Of a stretch of 37,827 nt of DNA, positions 1 to 8,068 are shown piece after piece. A program made the translations under genes and the position numbers. The stretch is from a virus. The notes beneath the pieces were generated by a model, which saw nothing but the letters and a program-made list of their open reading frames with translations, did not search any database and was not told the origin of the DNA. The DNA lies in IMG/VR virus record IMGVR_UViG_3300043410_000509, positions 1 through 37,827 of that record; one strand, 5' to 3'. The stretch's first letter is position 1. Every line of letters begins with the position of its first letter.

Positions 1-127
1 CTTGGTGTACCACAAAGATGCGATCACATTTGCGACCGCTGACTTGCTGTTGCCTCAAGGTGTGGACATGGCTGCTCGTGCTGTGCACAACGGCATCAGC
101 TTGCGTGTGGTTCGCCAGTACGACATC
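1..127. repeat. Terminal direct repeat (circular assembly overlap), left copy
   Basis: Bases 1-127 are identical to bases 37701-37827. The repeat lies inside the coat protein gene, and joining the ends restores one continuous reading frame. A 127-base overlap is the length expected when an assembler using a k-mer of 127 closes a circular or circularly permuted molecule, so this is more likely an assembly signature of completeness than a biological terminal repeat. The unique genome is then 37,700 bp. Confidence 0.95.
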
Positions 128-214
128 AACAACGACCGCTTGCCTTGCCGTATCGACGTTTTGTACGGTTACAGCGCGATGCGTCCACAAATGGCCGCTC
201 GTATCTGGGGCTAA
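1..214 (+). CDS. Major capsid (coat) protein, C-terminal part
   Basis: This is the 3' end of the coat gene that begins at 36712 and leaves the window on the right. Position 1 is the third base of a codon. The frame entering at base 2 continues the right-hand fragment without a break through the 127-base overlap and stops at TAA 212-214. The fused gene is 1,203 nt, encoding 400 aa, close to P22 coat protein (430 aa). A UUCG-loop terminator hairpin follows 8 bases after the stop. See the entry at 36712 for the N-terminal part and the family argument. Confidence 0.9.
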   Translation, partial: LVYHKDAITFATADLLLPQGVDMAARAVHNGISLRVVRQYDINNDRLPCRIDVLYGYSAMRPQMAARIWG

Positions 215-220
215 ATTGAA

Positions 221-240
221 ATGGGGCTTCGGCCCCTTTC
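221..240 (+). terminator. UUCG-loop terminator after coat gene
   Basis: The hairpin GGGGC-TTCG-GCCCC occupies 223-236 and is followed by TTTCTT. The loop is the unusually stable C(UUCG)G tetraloop. It lies between the coat stop codon and the ribosome-binding site of the next gene, so it probably reduces but does not abolish read-through. It is the first of three near-identical hairpins in 1.2 kb. Confidence 0.75.
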
Positions 241-268
241 TTCGTAAACAATTTGAAAGGAATTTATC

Positions 269-679
269 ATGGCACTCCCTAACGGCGCAGGCGGTTACCA
301 AGTCGGTGACGGCAACCTGAATGAAGTTACTCTTGGTGTTCAGCCAGCGGCTCAAACTGCAACAACTGGTGCAACTTTGACCACTGCTCAAATCACTGGC
401 GGCATTTTGCTGGGTTCTCCCGGCACTACTGCTTCTGCTTACACTCTGCCATCAGGCTCTAGCCTTGATTCAGCAGTGCCTAGCGCAAAAGTGAACAGCT
501 CGTTTGACTTCAGCGTGACAAACGTTGACGGTTCATCTACTGGCGTCATCACAATGACCGCTGGTACAGGTTGGACCATCGTTGGTTTGGCTACCATTGC
601 TGCTACTGCTGGTACTACTGGTGCTTTCCGCGCCCGTAAAACTGGTGATGGCACTTGGACGCTGTACCGCTTGTCCTAA
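269..679 (+). CDS. Putative capsid-surface or head-fibre protein (136 aa)
   Basis: The start is ATG 269, with the Shine-Dalgarno sequence GAAAGGAA upstream. The protein is 136 aa, rich in Gly, Thr, Ala and Ser, has no membrane segment, and has the alternating hydrophobic pattern of a beta-sandwich. It reads like a one-domain phage structural module ending in a conserved-looking segment (FRARKTGDGTWTLYR). It sits directly after the coat gene, flanked on both sides by UUCG terminators, an arrangement expected for a protein made in large amounts and decorating the capsid. The structural role is inferred from position and composition. I do not recognise a named family with certainty. Confidence 0.6.
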   Translation: MALPNGAGGYQVGDGNLNEVTLGVQPAAQTATTGATLTTAQITGGILLGSPGTTASAYTLPSGSSLDSAVPSAKVNSSFDFSVTNVDGSSTGVITMTAGTGWTIVGLATIAATAGTTGAFRARKTGDGTWTLYRLS

Positions 680-683
680 ACTT

Positions 684-709
684 AAATGGGGGCTTCGGTC
701 CCCATTTTT
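684..709 (+). terminator. UUCG-loop terminator, second copy
   Basis: The stem AAATGGGGGC pairs with GTCCCCATTT (one G-U pair) around a TTCG loop and ends in a T-rich run at 705-709. It starts five bases after the stop of the 136-aa gene and precedes the ribosome-binding site of the next gene. It has the same loop and core as the hairpins at 221 and 1142. Confidence 0.8.
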
Positions 710-721
710 AAAGGAACTATC

Positions 722-1135
722 ATGGCAAACAGCAAATCTATCGGTGTTGCATTTGAAGACCAAAACATCATCGGCGCGGACACCGTCCTCGTCAATGGCG
801 TTTTGGGTTATACAACTTTCGCTGAAGGCAGTGTGACTCAAGCAACCAGTAAATCTACTGGCGTGACTTTGAACACTTCTGCTGGCACTATCACATTGAA
901 CAACGCCTCGTTGGCATCTGCCACAAACGTGTCGTTCACTTTGACCAACTCGTACATTTCCAGTAACGACACTGTTATCCTGACGCAAGCCAGCGGCGCA
1001 GCCTCGTCTGGTAGTTACAACGTGTGGGTTTCGGCCCTTGGTACAGGTACAGCAACCATTACAGTGCGAAATATCACTGGTGGTTCATTGTCCGAAGCCT
1101 TGGTGCTCAACTTTGCACTGATTCACTGTCAGTAA
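722..1135 (+). CDS. Putative structural decoration protein (137 aa)
   Basis: ATG 722 is chosen because AAAGGAA lies just upstream; in-frame codons before it overlap the terminator hairpin. The protein is 137 aa, Ser/Thr/Gly-rich and predicted all-beta. It ends in a segment (TITVRNITGGSLSEALVLNFALI) resembling small phage head-fibre or capsid-surface modules. It has almost the same length as the preceding gene and the same terminator-gene-terminator layout, but I see no clear sequence similarity between the two, so they look like two unrelated decoration modules rather than a duplication. Function is inferred from location next to coat. Confidence 0.6.
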   Translation: MANSKSIGVAFEDQNIIGADTVLVNGVLGYTTFAEGSVTQATSKSTGVTLNTSAGTITLNNASLASATNVSFTLTNSYISSNDTVILTQASGAASSGSYNVWVSALGTGTATITVRNITGGSLSEALVLNFALIHCQ

Positions 1136-1141
1136 ACCAAC

Positions 1142-1160
1142 AGGGGGCTTCGGCCCCCTT
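1142..1160 (+). terminator. UUCG-loop terminator, third copy
   Basis: The hairpin AGGGGGC-TTCG-GCCCCCT (1142-1159) is followed by TCTTT. It is the strongest of the three copies and lies only 8 bases before the next ATG, so the hairpin also covers the place where a ribosome-binding site would normally be. Confidence 0.8.
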
Positions 1161-1167
1161 CTTTACC

Positions 1168-1392
1168 ATGCCCATCATTTATCTCAAACACCCCACCCAC
1201 GGCACAAAAGTTGCAACTATGGAGCAAGAGGCCGTTTATGATGAACAAAAAGGCTGGACGCGATATACTCTGGATACGCCTTCGGTCGAAGAAGTAGCGG
1301 CCCCAAAGCGTGCTCGACGCAGTAAAACCGAACAACCAGCAGACCCCGCAGTGCCTGACTTTTTAGCACCGCAAGCCGACCAAGGAGAGTGA
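1168..1392 (+). CDS. Small hypothetical protein (74 aa) in head-tail region
   Basis: ATG 1168 is the first start after the UUCG terminator. The stop at 1390-1392 is one base before the ATG of the gp4-like gene. The 74-aa product begins with a hydrophobic stretch (MPIIYLKH), is acidic in the middle and has a basic patch KRARRSKTE near residue 50 followed by an Ala/Pro/Asp tail. There is no good Shine-Dalgarno sequence, because the 5' side is the terminator hairpin itself, so translation may be weak or depend on hairpin melting. No family was recognised. The tight spacing to the gp4-like gene suggests a head-completion or accessory structural role. Confidence 0.6.
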   Translation: MPIIYLKHPTHGTKVATMEQEAVYDEQKGWTRYTLDTPSVEEVAAPKRARRSKTEQPADPAVPDFLAPQADQGE

Positions 1393-1393
1393 C

Positions 1394-2131
1394 ATGGCAA
1401 CGTATACCGCAGGCGATCAAATCAACCGGGCGTTGCGATTGCTAGGTGTGCTTGCCGAGGGTGAAACACCCTCCGCTTCCATGTCGCAAGACTCCCTGAT
1501 GGCGCTCAATCAAATGATTGAGTCTTGGAACACGGAGCGTTTGTCAGTTTTCTCCACACAGGACCAAGTTACTCTGTGGCCTGTTGGCGAAATTAACGCC
1601 ACTTTGGGACCCACAGGTAGTCTGACCCCCTTGGACCCTCTTGCCACGTTTACTCGCCCCATCCTGATCGATGACGCGACATATTTCCGTGATCCCCAGA
1701 CCAACGTGTCCTACGGAATCAAACTGATCAATCAGCAGCAGTACGACGGTATCGCGGTCAAAACAGTGACCTCGACATACCCGCAAGTCATGTTCGTGAA
1801 TATGACGTACCCTGATTTGGACATTTACATTTACCCTAAGCCTACGCGCTCGTTGGAGTTCCACTTCATCAGCGTAGAGCCTTTAACCCAGCCTGCCGAT
1901 TTGGCAACAAATCTGCTTTTCCCGCCCGGCTATTTGCGTGCTTTCACATACAACCTTGCATGTGAAATTGCTCCCGAGTTTGGCGTAGAGCCATCGGCAC
2001 AAGTGCAGCGCATCGCAATGACAGCAAAACGCGATCTCAAGCGCATCAACAACCCAGACGATGTGATGTCAATGCCTTACGCAATTGTGGCAACACGTCA
2101 GCGTTACAACATCTATGCTGGTAACTACTGA
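1394..2131 (+). CDS. P22 gp4-like tail accessory factor / head-tail connector
   Basis: The protein is 245 aa. The N-terminus (residues 1-60) has the helix pattern of head-completion proteins: a start with a DQINRALRLLGVLAEG segment, then LNQMIESWNTERLSVFS. Such proteins bind under the portal ring, close the head after packaging and start the tail. It lies directly before the gp10-like gene, the order gp4-gp10 seen in P22. P22 gp4 is only 166 aa; this one has an extra C-terminal part. GGAG at 1385 is a good ribosome-binding site. The TGA overlaps the next ATG. The assignment rests on synteny plus the N-terminal pattern. Confidence 0.65.
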   Translation: MATYTAGDQINRALRLLGVLAEGETPSASMSQDSLMALNQMIESWNTERLSVFSTQDQVTLWPVGEINATLGPTGSLTPLDPLATFTRPILIDDATYFRDPQTNVSYGIKLINQQQYDGIAVKTVTSTYPQVMFVNMTYPDLDIYIYPKPTRSLEFHFISVEPLTQPADLATNLLFPPGYLRAFTYNLACEIAPEFGVEPSAQVQRIAMTAKRDLKRINNPDDVMSMPYAIVATRQRYNIYAGNY

Positions 2132-3579
2132 TGAAGACACCCATCCTTGGCTCGACCTACGTTGCCCGCAGCGTTAATGCTGCGGATGCACGCATGGTGA
2201 ACCTTTTTCCCGAGATCATTCCTGAGGGCGGTAAAGAGCCTGCGTTTTTGCAACGCACTCCCGGTTTGCGGCTACTTGCAACGCTAGGGACTGGTCCTGT
2301 TCGTGGCGAATGGGCGTTTGGTGGCTATGGATACGTGGTATCGGGCACAAAGTTGTACAAGATTGATACCAACTACGCAGCAACCGTGTTGGGAACTGTT
2401 GGCGGCTCTGGTCCTGTAAGCATGGCCGACAATGGCACACAATTGTTCATTGCAGCCAACGGCCCTTCGTACATCTACAACTCCAGTACAGCCGTGTTTG
2501 GTCAAATCACCGATCCCGATTTTCCCGGTGCTGTCACTGTGGGGTATTTGGACGGCTACTTTGTCTTCAACGAACCCAACAGCCAAAGAATTTGGGTGAC
2601 CCAGCTACTTGACGGCACATCGATTGATCCACTCGACTTTGCCAGCGCCGAAGGTTCTCCCGATGGCGTGGTTGGCATTATTGTGGATCACCGCGAAGTG
2701 TGGGTTTACGGCACAAACAGTGTTGAAGTGTGGTACGACACAGGCGCAACTGACTTTCCGCTTCAGCGCATTCAAGGCGCATTCAATGAGATCGGTTGCG
2801 CAGCGACTTACTCAATTGCCAAAATGGACAACGGTTTGTTTTGGCTGGGTAAAGATGCTCGTGGTCAGGGCATTGTTTATCGTGCAAATGGCTACACAGG
2901 CACGCGCATTTCGACACATGCTGTTGAGTGGCACATTCAGCAGTACGGCACTTTGTCGGATGCGATTGGTTACACCTACCAGCAAGACGGTCACAGTTTT
3001 TACGTATTGAGTTTTCCAAGCGCCAACACAACGTGGGTTTACGATGTGGCAACTCAAGCATGGCATGAACGTGCTGGTTGGAAAAATGGCTCATTCACGC
3101 GCCATCGCAGCAATTGTCAAATGTTTTTCAATAATGAAGTCATTGTGGGTGACTATGAAAATGGCAACATTTACGCATTTGACCTTGATGAATATTCGGA
3201 CAATGGCAACATTCAAAAATGGCTTCGCTCATGGCGTGCGTTGCCCACGGGTCAAAACAATTTGCGCCGCACCGCCCACCACAGCCTCCAAATTGACATG
3301 GAATCTGGTGTTGGGTTAAATGCTGGACCAACGGGTAGCCCAATCCAAGGCGAAGACCCCAAAGTCATGCTTCGATGGTCTGACGATGGCGGTCATACTT
3401 GGTCCAATGAATACGAAGCCACTGTTGGCAAAATTGGTCAATACTACCGCCGTGTATTCTTCCGTCGTCTTGGTATGACATTGAAACTGCGCGACCGTGT
3501 GTATGAGTTGTCGATGACCGATCCAGTAAAGACGGCCATCATGGGCGCAGAACTACTGATCAGTCCGACAAATGCCTAA
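2131..3579 (+). CDS. P22 gp10-like packaged-DNA stabilisation / tail hub protein
   Basis: The protein is 482 aa; P22 gp10 is 472 aa. The start overlaps the previous stop by one base, implying coupled translation. The opening (TYVARSVNAADARMVNLFPE) and the RTPGLRLLATLG segment are typical of the Phage_stabilise family. It is followed by repeated beta-strand units containing Gly-Tyr and Trp pairs (GYGYVVSG, WVYGTNSVEVWYD, WVYDVATQAWHERAGW), which suggest a propeller-like fold. In P22 six copies form the tail hub that plugs the portal after packaging and carries the tailspikes. The gene overlaps the following fibre-like gene by 8 bases. Confidence 0.8.
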   Translation: MKTPILGSTYVARSVNAADARMVNLFPEIIPEGGKEPAFLQRTPGLRLLATLGTGPVRGEWAFGGYGYVVSGTKLYKIDTNYAATVLGTVGGSGPVSMADNGTQLFIAANGPSYIYNSSTAVFGQITDPDFPGAVTVGYLDGYFVFNEPNSQRIWVTQLLDGTSIDPLDFASAEGSPDGVVGIIVDHREVWVYGTNSVEVWYDTGATDFPLQRIQGAFNEIGCAATYSIAKMDNGLFWLGKDARGQGIVYRANGYTGTRISTHAVEWHIQQYGTLSDAIGYTYQQDGHSFYVLSFPSANTTWVYDVATQAWHERAGWKNGSFTRHRSNCQMFFNNEVIVGDYENGNIYAFDLDEYSDNGNIQKWLRSWRALPTGQNNLRRTAHHSLQIDMESGVGLNAGPTGSPIQGEDPKVMLRWSDDGGHTWSNEYEATVGKIGQYYRRVFFRRLGMTLKLRDRVYELSMTDPVKTAIMGAELLISPTNA

Positions 3580-5314
3580 TCCAAGCGCAACCCCCACTCC
3601 AATCACGCCCCCGCGAGTATCGATGATCGACCCTCGCACGGGGCTGATCTCGCGTGAGTGGTACATGTTTTTCATCAGCTTGTTCAATGTGGCTACGGGC
3701 ACAGTGGACTCGCCCGTTGATCTCAGCCCAAGCCCTGAATCTTTGATTGCGTCTTACGACGAACTTTTACGTTCGGTCAATCAAGAATTGCAAACGCTGC
3801 CTCCGGCAATTGACTATTCCGAAGACATCATCAAGCTGAGAAAAGAAAACAATCTTCAGCCTTCGTCTGAAGTTGGTGAACTGCAAGCACAAATCAATGA
3901 TGTGCGGCAAGAGTTGGAGGTTTTGCCCAAACAATCATTAGGCACGCTTTCTGCAATCAACATTGACTGGGTTCCTTACCTTGGCTTTGACACCGCGCCG
4001 CCTTGGGTTGGTACGACTGCCGGGCAATTTTGGTACGACTCGTCCACCGGATCGTTTAATGCCAAAATGGGCAACAACAACATCACTCAGCAAGTGGGTG
4101 AAGAAATGTTTGTTTACGGTAAAGCGTCTGCCGCAATCACCGACAGTCCACTGCAAATTGTTCGCAAGACAGGTACCGTGGGTGCGTCAAGTGTCATTAC
4201 CTTTGCGCCAACTGTTGCAGGATTGACTGAATCGGATGTAATCATTGGTGTTGCCACCGAGTCGATTGCGCTTAACGGATTTGGTCGAATCACTGCTTTT
4301 GGCGTGGTGCACGGCATCACCACCAACGGTACAGCCTACGGTGAAGTTTGGGCCGACAACGACGACATTTGGTACAACCCGACTACGGGCAACCCGACCA
4401 AAACTAAACCAAGCGCCCCTGGCATCAAAGTGCGAATTGGCACGGTGATTAACGCTGGCTCTGGTGGTTCTGGTTCATTTCAAGTATTGCTGCAACCCGG
4501 CTCCACGCTGGGCGGCACCGACTCAAACGTGCAGTTCGGCACATTGGCCAATGGCAATATTATTCAGTACGACAGCACTGCTGGCTATTGGAAAAACGTC
4601 ACATTAAGTGCCGCTGGTATTGTCACGTCCGTTACCGGAACAGCACCTATTGTGTCATCGGGTGGCACAACCCCTGCAATCAGTCTTGCCGCAAGCTACG
4701 GCGACACCCAAAACCCTTACGCTGCCAAAACTGCCAATTATGTGCTGGCTGGCCCCACATCGGGTGCATCTGCTGCCCCCACATTTCGGGCTTTGGTGGC
4801 CGCTGACATTCCCGCGCTGCCTTATGGCACAGGTACAGTCACCAGCGTGTCTGTGGTGTCTGCCAATGGATTTGCGGGCACTGTGGCAACGGCCACAACA
4901 ACCCCTGCAATCACAATCTCGACCAGCATCACTGGACTGCTTAAAGGCAACGGAACGGCAATTTCTGCCGCCACCGCTGGCACGGACTATCTTGCACCGT
5001 CTGCGCCCGTCACGTACACCGCCAACTTTAGCGTTGCGGCAACGGATACATGGATCATCAACAATAAATCTGGCTCGTCTTGTACGGCCACATTGCCTGC
5101 CGCATCTTCGTACACGGGCCGCATTTTGCGGTTCCAAAATTACCAAGCCCAGACTTTGATCTCGGCTTCATCAAACGTGGTCCCACTTGTCGGGGGCGCG
5201 GCTGGCACGGCAATTCTTGCCGCTGTGGCTGGAGAAACCTGCACTCTTGTGTCTGACGGTTCAAACTGGATAATGACACAATACACCCCTAACAACGTCC
5301 TACTTTTGGAGTAA
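3572..5314 (+). CDS. Tail fibre-like structural protein (580 aa)
   Basis: The N-terminal 30 residues (IDPRTGLISREWYMFFISLFN) match a start often seen on phage tail or needle-position proteins. Residues about 55-115 are heptad-rich and may form a coiled coil. Residues about 340-470 carry imperfect Gly/Thr/Ser/Val repeats (TGTAPIVSSGGTTPAIS, GTVTSVSVVSANGFAG) typical of fibrous shafts. The last about 90 residues form a Ser/Ala-rich beta domain ending SDGSNWIMTQY, like small carbohydrate-binding tips. It occupies the gp26/gp14 place of P22, so it could be the tail needle or a side fibre. A receptor-binding role is inferred. Confidence 0.65.
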   Translation: MPNPSATPTPITPPRVSMIDPRTGLISREWYMFFISLFNVATGTVDSPVDLSPSPESLIASYDELLRSVNQELQTLPPAIDYSEDIIKLRKENNLQPSSEVGELQAQINDVRQELEVLPKQSLGTLSAINIDWVPYLGFDTAPPWVGTTAGQFWYDSSTGSFNAKMGNNNITQQVGEEMFVYGKASAAITDSPLQIVRKTGTVGASSVITFAPTVAGLTESDVIIGVATESIALNGFGRITAFGVVHGITTNGTAYGEVWADNDDIWYNPTTGNPTKTKPSAPGIKVRIGTVINAGSGGSGSFQVLLQPGSTLGGTDSNVQFGTLANGNIIQYDSTAGYWKNVTLSAAGIVTSVTGTAPIVSSGGTTPAISLAASYGDTQNPYAAKTANYVLAGPTSGASAAPTFRALVAADIPALPYGTGTVTSVSVVSANGFAGTVATATTTPAITISTSITGLLKGNGTAISAATAGTDYLAPSAPVTYTANFSVAATDTWIINNKSGSSCTATLPAASSYTGRILRFQNYQAQTLISASSNVVPLVGGAAGTAILAAVAGETCTLVSDGSNWIMTQYTPNNVLLLE

Positions 5315-5317
5315 ACC

Positions 5318-5653
5318 ATGACAGTGACCGTTAAAGTCCTCGTCCCCGCCAAGATCGTCGAGGCGGCGCAAACTACCCAGTACACCGCAAACGGTGTGAC
5401 CACAATCATTGATAAATTCACGGCCACGAACTACAACTCGGCTGCGGCTACTATCAGTGTCAATTTGGTCACTTCAACTGGTTCTGCTGGCAATTTGAAC
5501 CTGATTACCAAGACCAAGACATTGCAGCCGTCCGAGGTTTACACCTTCCCCGAACTTGTGGGTCAAGTGTTGAATTCGGGCGACTTCATCTCTACAATCG
5601 CAGGTACTGCATCCTCGATCAACATGCGCGTCAGTGGACGTGAGGTGACTTAA
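5318..5653 (+). CDS. Small structural-type hypothetical protein (111 aa)
   Basis: The ATG at 5318 follows GGAG and lies three bases after the upstream fibre stop. The 111-aa product is all-beta in pattern, with many Thr, Ser and Asn, no Cys, and no membrane segment. A central segment (IISTIAGTASSINMRVSGREV) resembles small virion-associated proteins found next to fibre genes. Its TAATG junction with the cupin gene indicates one transcription unit. No named family was recognised; it could be a fibre chaperone or minor tail component. Confidence 0.55.
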   Translation: MTVTVKVLVPAKIVEAAQTTQYTANGVTTIIDKFTATNYNSAAATISVNLVTSTGSAGNLNLITKTKTLQPSEVYTFPELVGQVLNSGDFISTIAGTASSINMRVSGREVT

Positions 5654-6015
5654 TGAATTTCATCGAACCTGAAGTCCGACATCATTTTGGTGGTGGTGTT
5701 TACGCCAAGGAAACTTTTATTCCTGCGGGTAAATGGCTTGTGCAGCATACGCACAAGTTTGACCATTTGTCGGTGTTGGCAAAAGGCTCGATTGAACTGA
5801 TCGTCGATGGTCAAGTTTCCGTGGTCCATGCGCCAGCATGTTTGACAATTTCCGCTGGCAAACACCACGGCGTAAAATCTCTCACAGATGTAGTCTGGTA
5901 TTGCATCCATGCGACTGAGTGCACGGATGAGGACAAAATTGATGAAGTAATTATTGCGGATGTCGATCCGCAACAAGTGCGTGAAATTGCTCAATGTTTG
6001 AGCGAAGGAGTCTGA
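5653..6015 (+). CDS. Cupin-fold protein
   Basis: The protein is 120 aa with a cupin metal-binding pattern: motif 1 is H32-T-H34-x3-H38-x6-G45 (QHTHKFDHLSVLAKG) and motif 2 is around A68-G-K-H-H72 (ISAGKHHGVKS). Cupins are small beta-barrels that bind a metal or small ligand; some are enzymes, others structural or sensory. The usual Glu of motif 1 is replaced by His at residue 38, so catalytic activity cannot be assumed. It is embedded between the fibre-region genes and the first ejection protein, overlaps the upstream stop by one base, and probably is virion-associated or assists assembly. Confidence 0.7.
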   Translation: MNFIEPEVRHHFGGGVYAKETFIPAGKWLVQHTHKFDHLSVLAKGSIELIVDGQVSVVHAPACLTISAGKHHGVKSLTDVVWYCIHATECTDEDKIDEVIIADVDPQQVREIAQCLSEGV

Positions 6016-6016
6016 T

Positions 6017-6706
6017 ATGGCATGGATGATCCCCGCCGCAATTATTGGCAGTTCGCTGCTTGGTTCAAGTGCAGCAAGTAGCGCAGCAGATACTCAAGCT
6101 GCGGCAACTCGCGGCGCTTCCGATCTGCAATACAAAATGTTTCAAGAGCAGCAGGCTGCTCAGAAACCTTGGCTGGAAGCAGGCGGTCGTGCTCTTGGCA
6201 AACTTGAAGCCGCCAGTGACTACACCCCATTCAGTTACAACGCATTTACTGCTGACCCCGGTTACGCATTTCGTTTGGCCGAAGGTCAAAAAGCATTGGA
6301 ACACAGTGCTGCGGCTCGTGGCGGTTTGATTTCTGGTGGTGCTCTTAAAGCAGCCACTCGATTTGGTCAAGACATGGGTTCGCAAGAATACACCAATGCC
6401 TTCAACCGTTACCAAACCGAACGTCAAGCACGTCTTGGTCCATTGCAATCATTGGCTGGTGTGGGTCAAACAGCGGCTAATACGATTGGTGCAAATGCTG
6501 GCACATACGGTACAAACGTTGGCAACCTGATGACCAGCGGTGCGGCGGCAGAAGCGGCTGGACGAATTGGTCAAGCCAACGCATTTACTGGTGGTTTGAG
6601 CACTTATCTCAACTACAACCAAGGCAATAATTTGCTCAATGCGTTAAACAATCGTGGTCAATTTACTCCCGGTTCATCGACGTTTGTTGGCCCAATGCAG
6701 CAATAA
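6017..6706 (+). CDS. Ejection (DNA transfer) protein 1, P22 gp7-like
   Basis: The protein is 229 aa, about the size of P22 gp7. The N-terminus (AWMIPAAIIGSSLLGSSAASSAA) is an amphipathic, glycine-containing hydrophobic segment like those of phage internal proteins that enter the cell envelope with the DNA. The rest is Ala/Gly/Gln-rich and helical (PWLEAGGRALGKLE, GYAFRLAEGQKALEHSAAARG), a pattern common in DNA transfer proteins. It is the first of three consecutive genes occupying the gp7-gp20-gp16 positions. The ATG at 6017 follows GAAGGAG in the end of the cupin gene. Confidence 0.75.
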   Translation: MAWMIPAAIIGSSLLGSSAASSAADTQAAATRGASDLQYKMFQEQQAAQKPWLEAGGRALGKLEAASDYTPFSYNAFTADPGYAFRLAEGQKALEHSAAARGGLISGGALKAATRFGQDMGSQEYTNAFNRYQTERQARLGPLQSLAGVGQTAANTIGANAGTYGTNVGNLMTSGAAAEAAGRIGQANAFTGGLSTYLNYNQGNNLLNALNNRGQFTPGSSTFVGPMQQ

Positions 6707-6715
6707 GGAATAGAC

Positions 6716-8068
6716 ATGCCCATCGATCCAAATATTGCTCTTGGTTTTAAAGGCGTTGAAGTCGCCAACCCCATGAACGCAATGCTGCAAGCAACGCAGC
6801 TTCAGCATTCGCAAATGCAAATGGAAGCGTATCAACGTGAACGTGATGCGTTGGTAAAAATGCAAGAAGCAATTGCTGCAAAAGGCGGCCCATCCGATTT
6901 GGGTCTCGCCGCTGACGAAATGCTGAAAAGCGGTGTCCCTCATTTCATGGACATGGGTTTTAAAATCAAAGAAAAAATCCAACGCCAAAAACAACTTTCT
7001 GACATTTTGGGTGGTGGCACTCCTGTTGCCCCGGGTGCCGCTCCTGCGGTTTCCGGTGAACCTGTTGCGGCTCCTGCAAACGCAATGCCCGGTGCGCCTG
7101 TAAATGCAATGGCTGGCGCTTCCGCGCCCTACGCGCCCGTGGTTCCCCGCAACGCAATGGTTGCCCCTGCTGGTGCGCCCGCAGGCACTCCTCCTGTTGT
7201 CGACACATCGATTCAAGACACTTATCGCAAGATTGATCAGCTTCATGCGATTGGTGAGCACGAGTTGGCCAAATCACTCGAGCAGCGCGTCAAGGACAAG
7301 TTGCCACCGACTGCGGTCCAAGAATACGAGTACGCTCAAAAGAACGGCTACAAAGGCTCGTTTGCCGACTTTAAAACGCTGCACGCGCCACGCACCACGG
7401 TCAACGTGCCTGTCAACGTCAGCACCGAGAAGAAGTACGGTGAGCGATTCGGCGGTCTCATTGCTGACGCAGATGCTGCGAAGCTGGCTGCTGCTGAAAA
7501 GGCTCCTGAAGCCGCAGCAAACGCTGACCGCATCATGGACCTGATCTCGACTGGTAAGGTCATCACAGGCACAGGCGCAAACGCACGACTGCAAATCGCC
7601 AAAGCACTTAACCTTGCTGGCGGCACTGACTCGGACAAAATTCGCAACACCGAAGTGCTTATCTCGTCACTGGCTGAGACAACGCTGGGCGCGATCAAAT
7701 CGTCGAATCTTGGCGCAGGTCAAGGCTTTACCAACGCCGACCGAGACTTCTTGGAAAAAGCCAAAGCTGGTCAACTTACCTATGACTCAAAGTCATTGAC
7801 CGAGTTGGCTCGTTTGTCACGCCTCGCTGCTGAAAAGAGCGCGGAATCATGGAATACTCGCGTCAAGCAAATTCCAAGTTCTGCGCTTGAGGGCACGGGT
7901 ATTTCAACCGCTCCAGTGGTTGTGCCTTCTCGCAAAACTGCATCAGTGATGAACATTCCCGCCGATGCGATCAATGCTTTGAAAGCAGGTCAGGGTACTG
8001 CCGAGCAATTCGATTCGATCTTTGGCGCTGGTTCTGCCACTCGTGTGCTTGGCAACAAGGGGAAATAA
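6716..8068 (+). CDS. Ejection protein 2, P22 gp20-like position
   Basis: The protein is 450 aa (P22 gp20 is 471). Residues about 20-100 are strongly helical and Gln/Met-rich, probably a coiled coil. A long Ala/Pro/Val linker with repeated NAM tripeptides spans about residues 100-165, and a helical C-terminal half includes a Lys/Ala-rich segment. The linker plus helices fit a flexible capsid-internal protein that unfolds through the portal. Assignment is from position as the middle member of the three-gene ejection set and from architecture. I see no enzymatic motif. The stop is directly followed by the next ATG at 8069. Confidence 0.65.
   Translation: MPIDPNIALGFKGVEVANPMNAMLQATQLQHSQMQMEAYQRERDALVKMQEAIAAKGGPSDLGLAADEMLKSGVPHFMDMGFKIKEKIQRQKQLSDILGGGTPVAPGAAPAVSGEPVAAPANAMPGAPVNAMAGASAPYAPVVPRNAMVAPAGAPAGTPPVVDTSIQDTYRKIDQLHAIGEHELAKSLEQRVKDKLPPTAVQEYEYAQKNGYKGSFADFKTLHAPRTTVNVPVNVSTEKKYGERFGGLIADADAAKLAAAEKAPEAAANADRIMDLISTGKVITGTGANARLQIAKALNLAGGTDSDKIRNTEVLISSLAETTLGAIKSSNLGAGQGFTNADRDFLEKAKAGQLTYDSKSLTELARLSRLAAEKSAESWNTRVKQIPSSALEGTGISTAPVVVPSRKTASVMNIPADAINALKAGQGTAEQFDSIFGAGSATRVLGNKGK

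Noticed and set aside
269-1135. The two genes after coat as a tandem duplication
   Set aside because: Similar length and layout, but no clear residue similarity on reading; only the flanking hairpins repeat.
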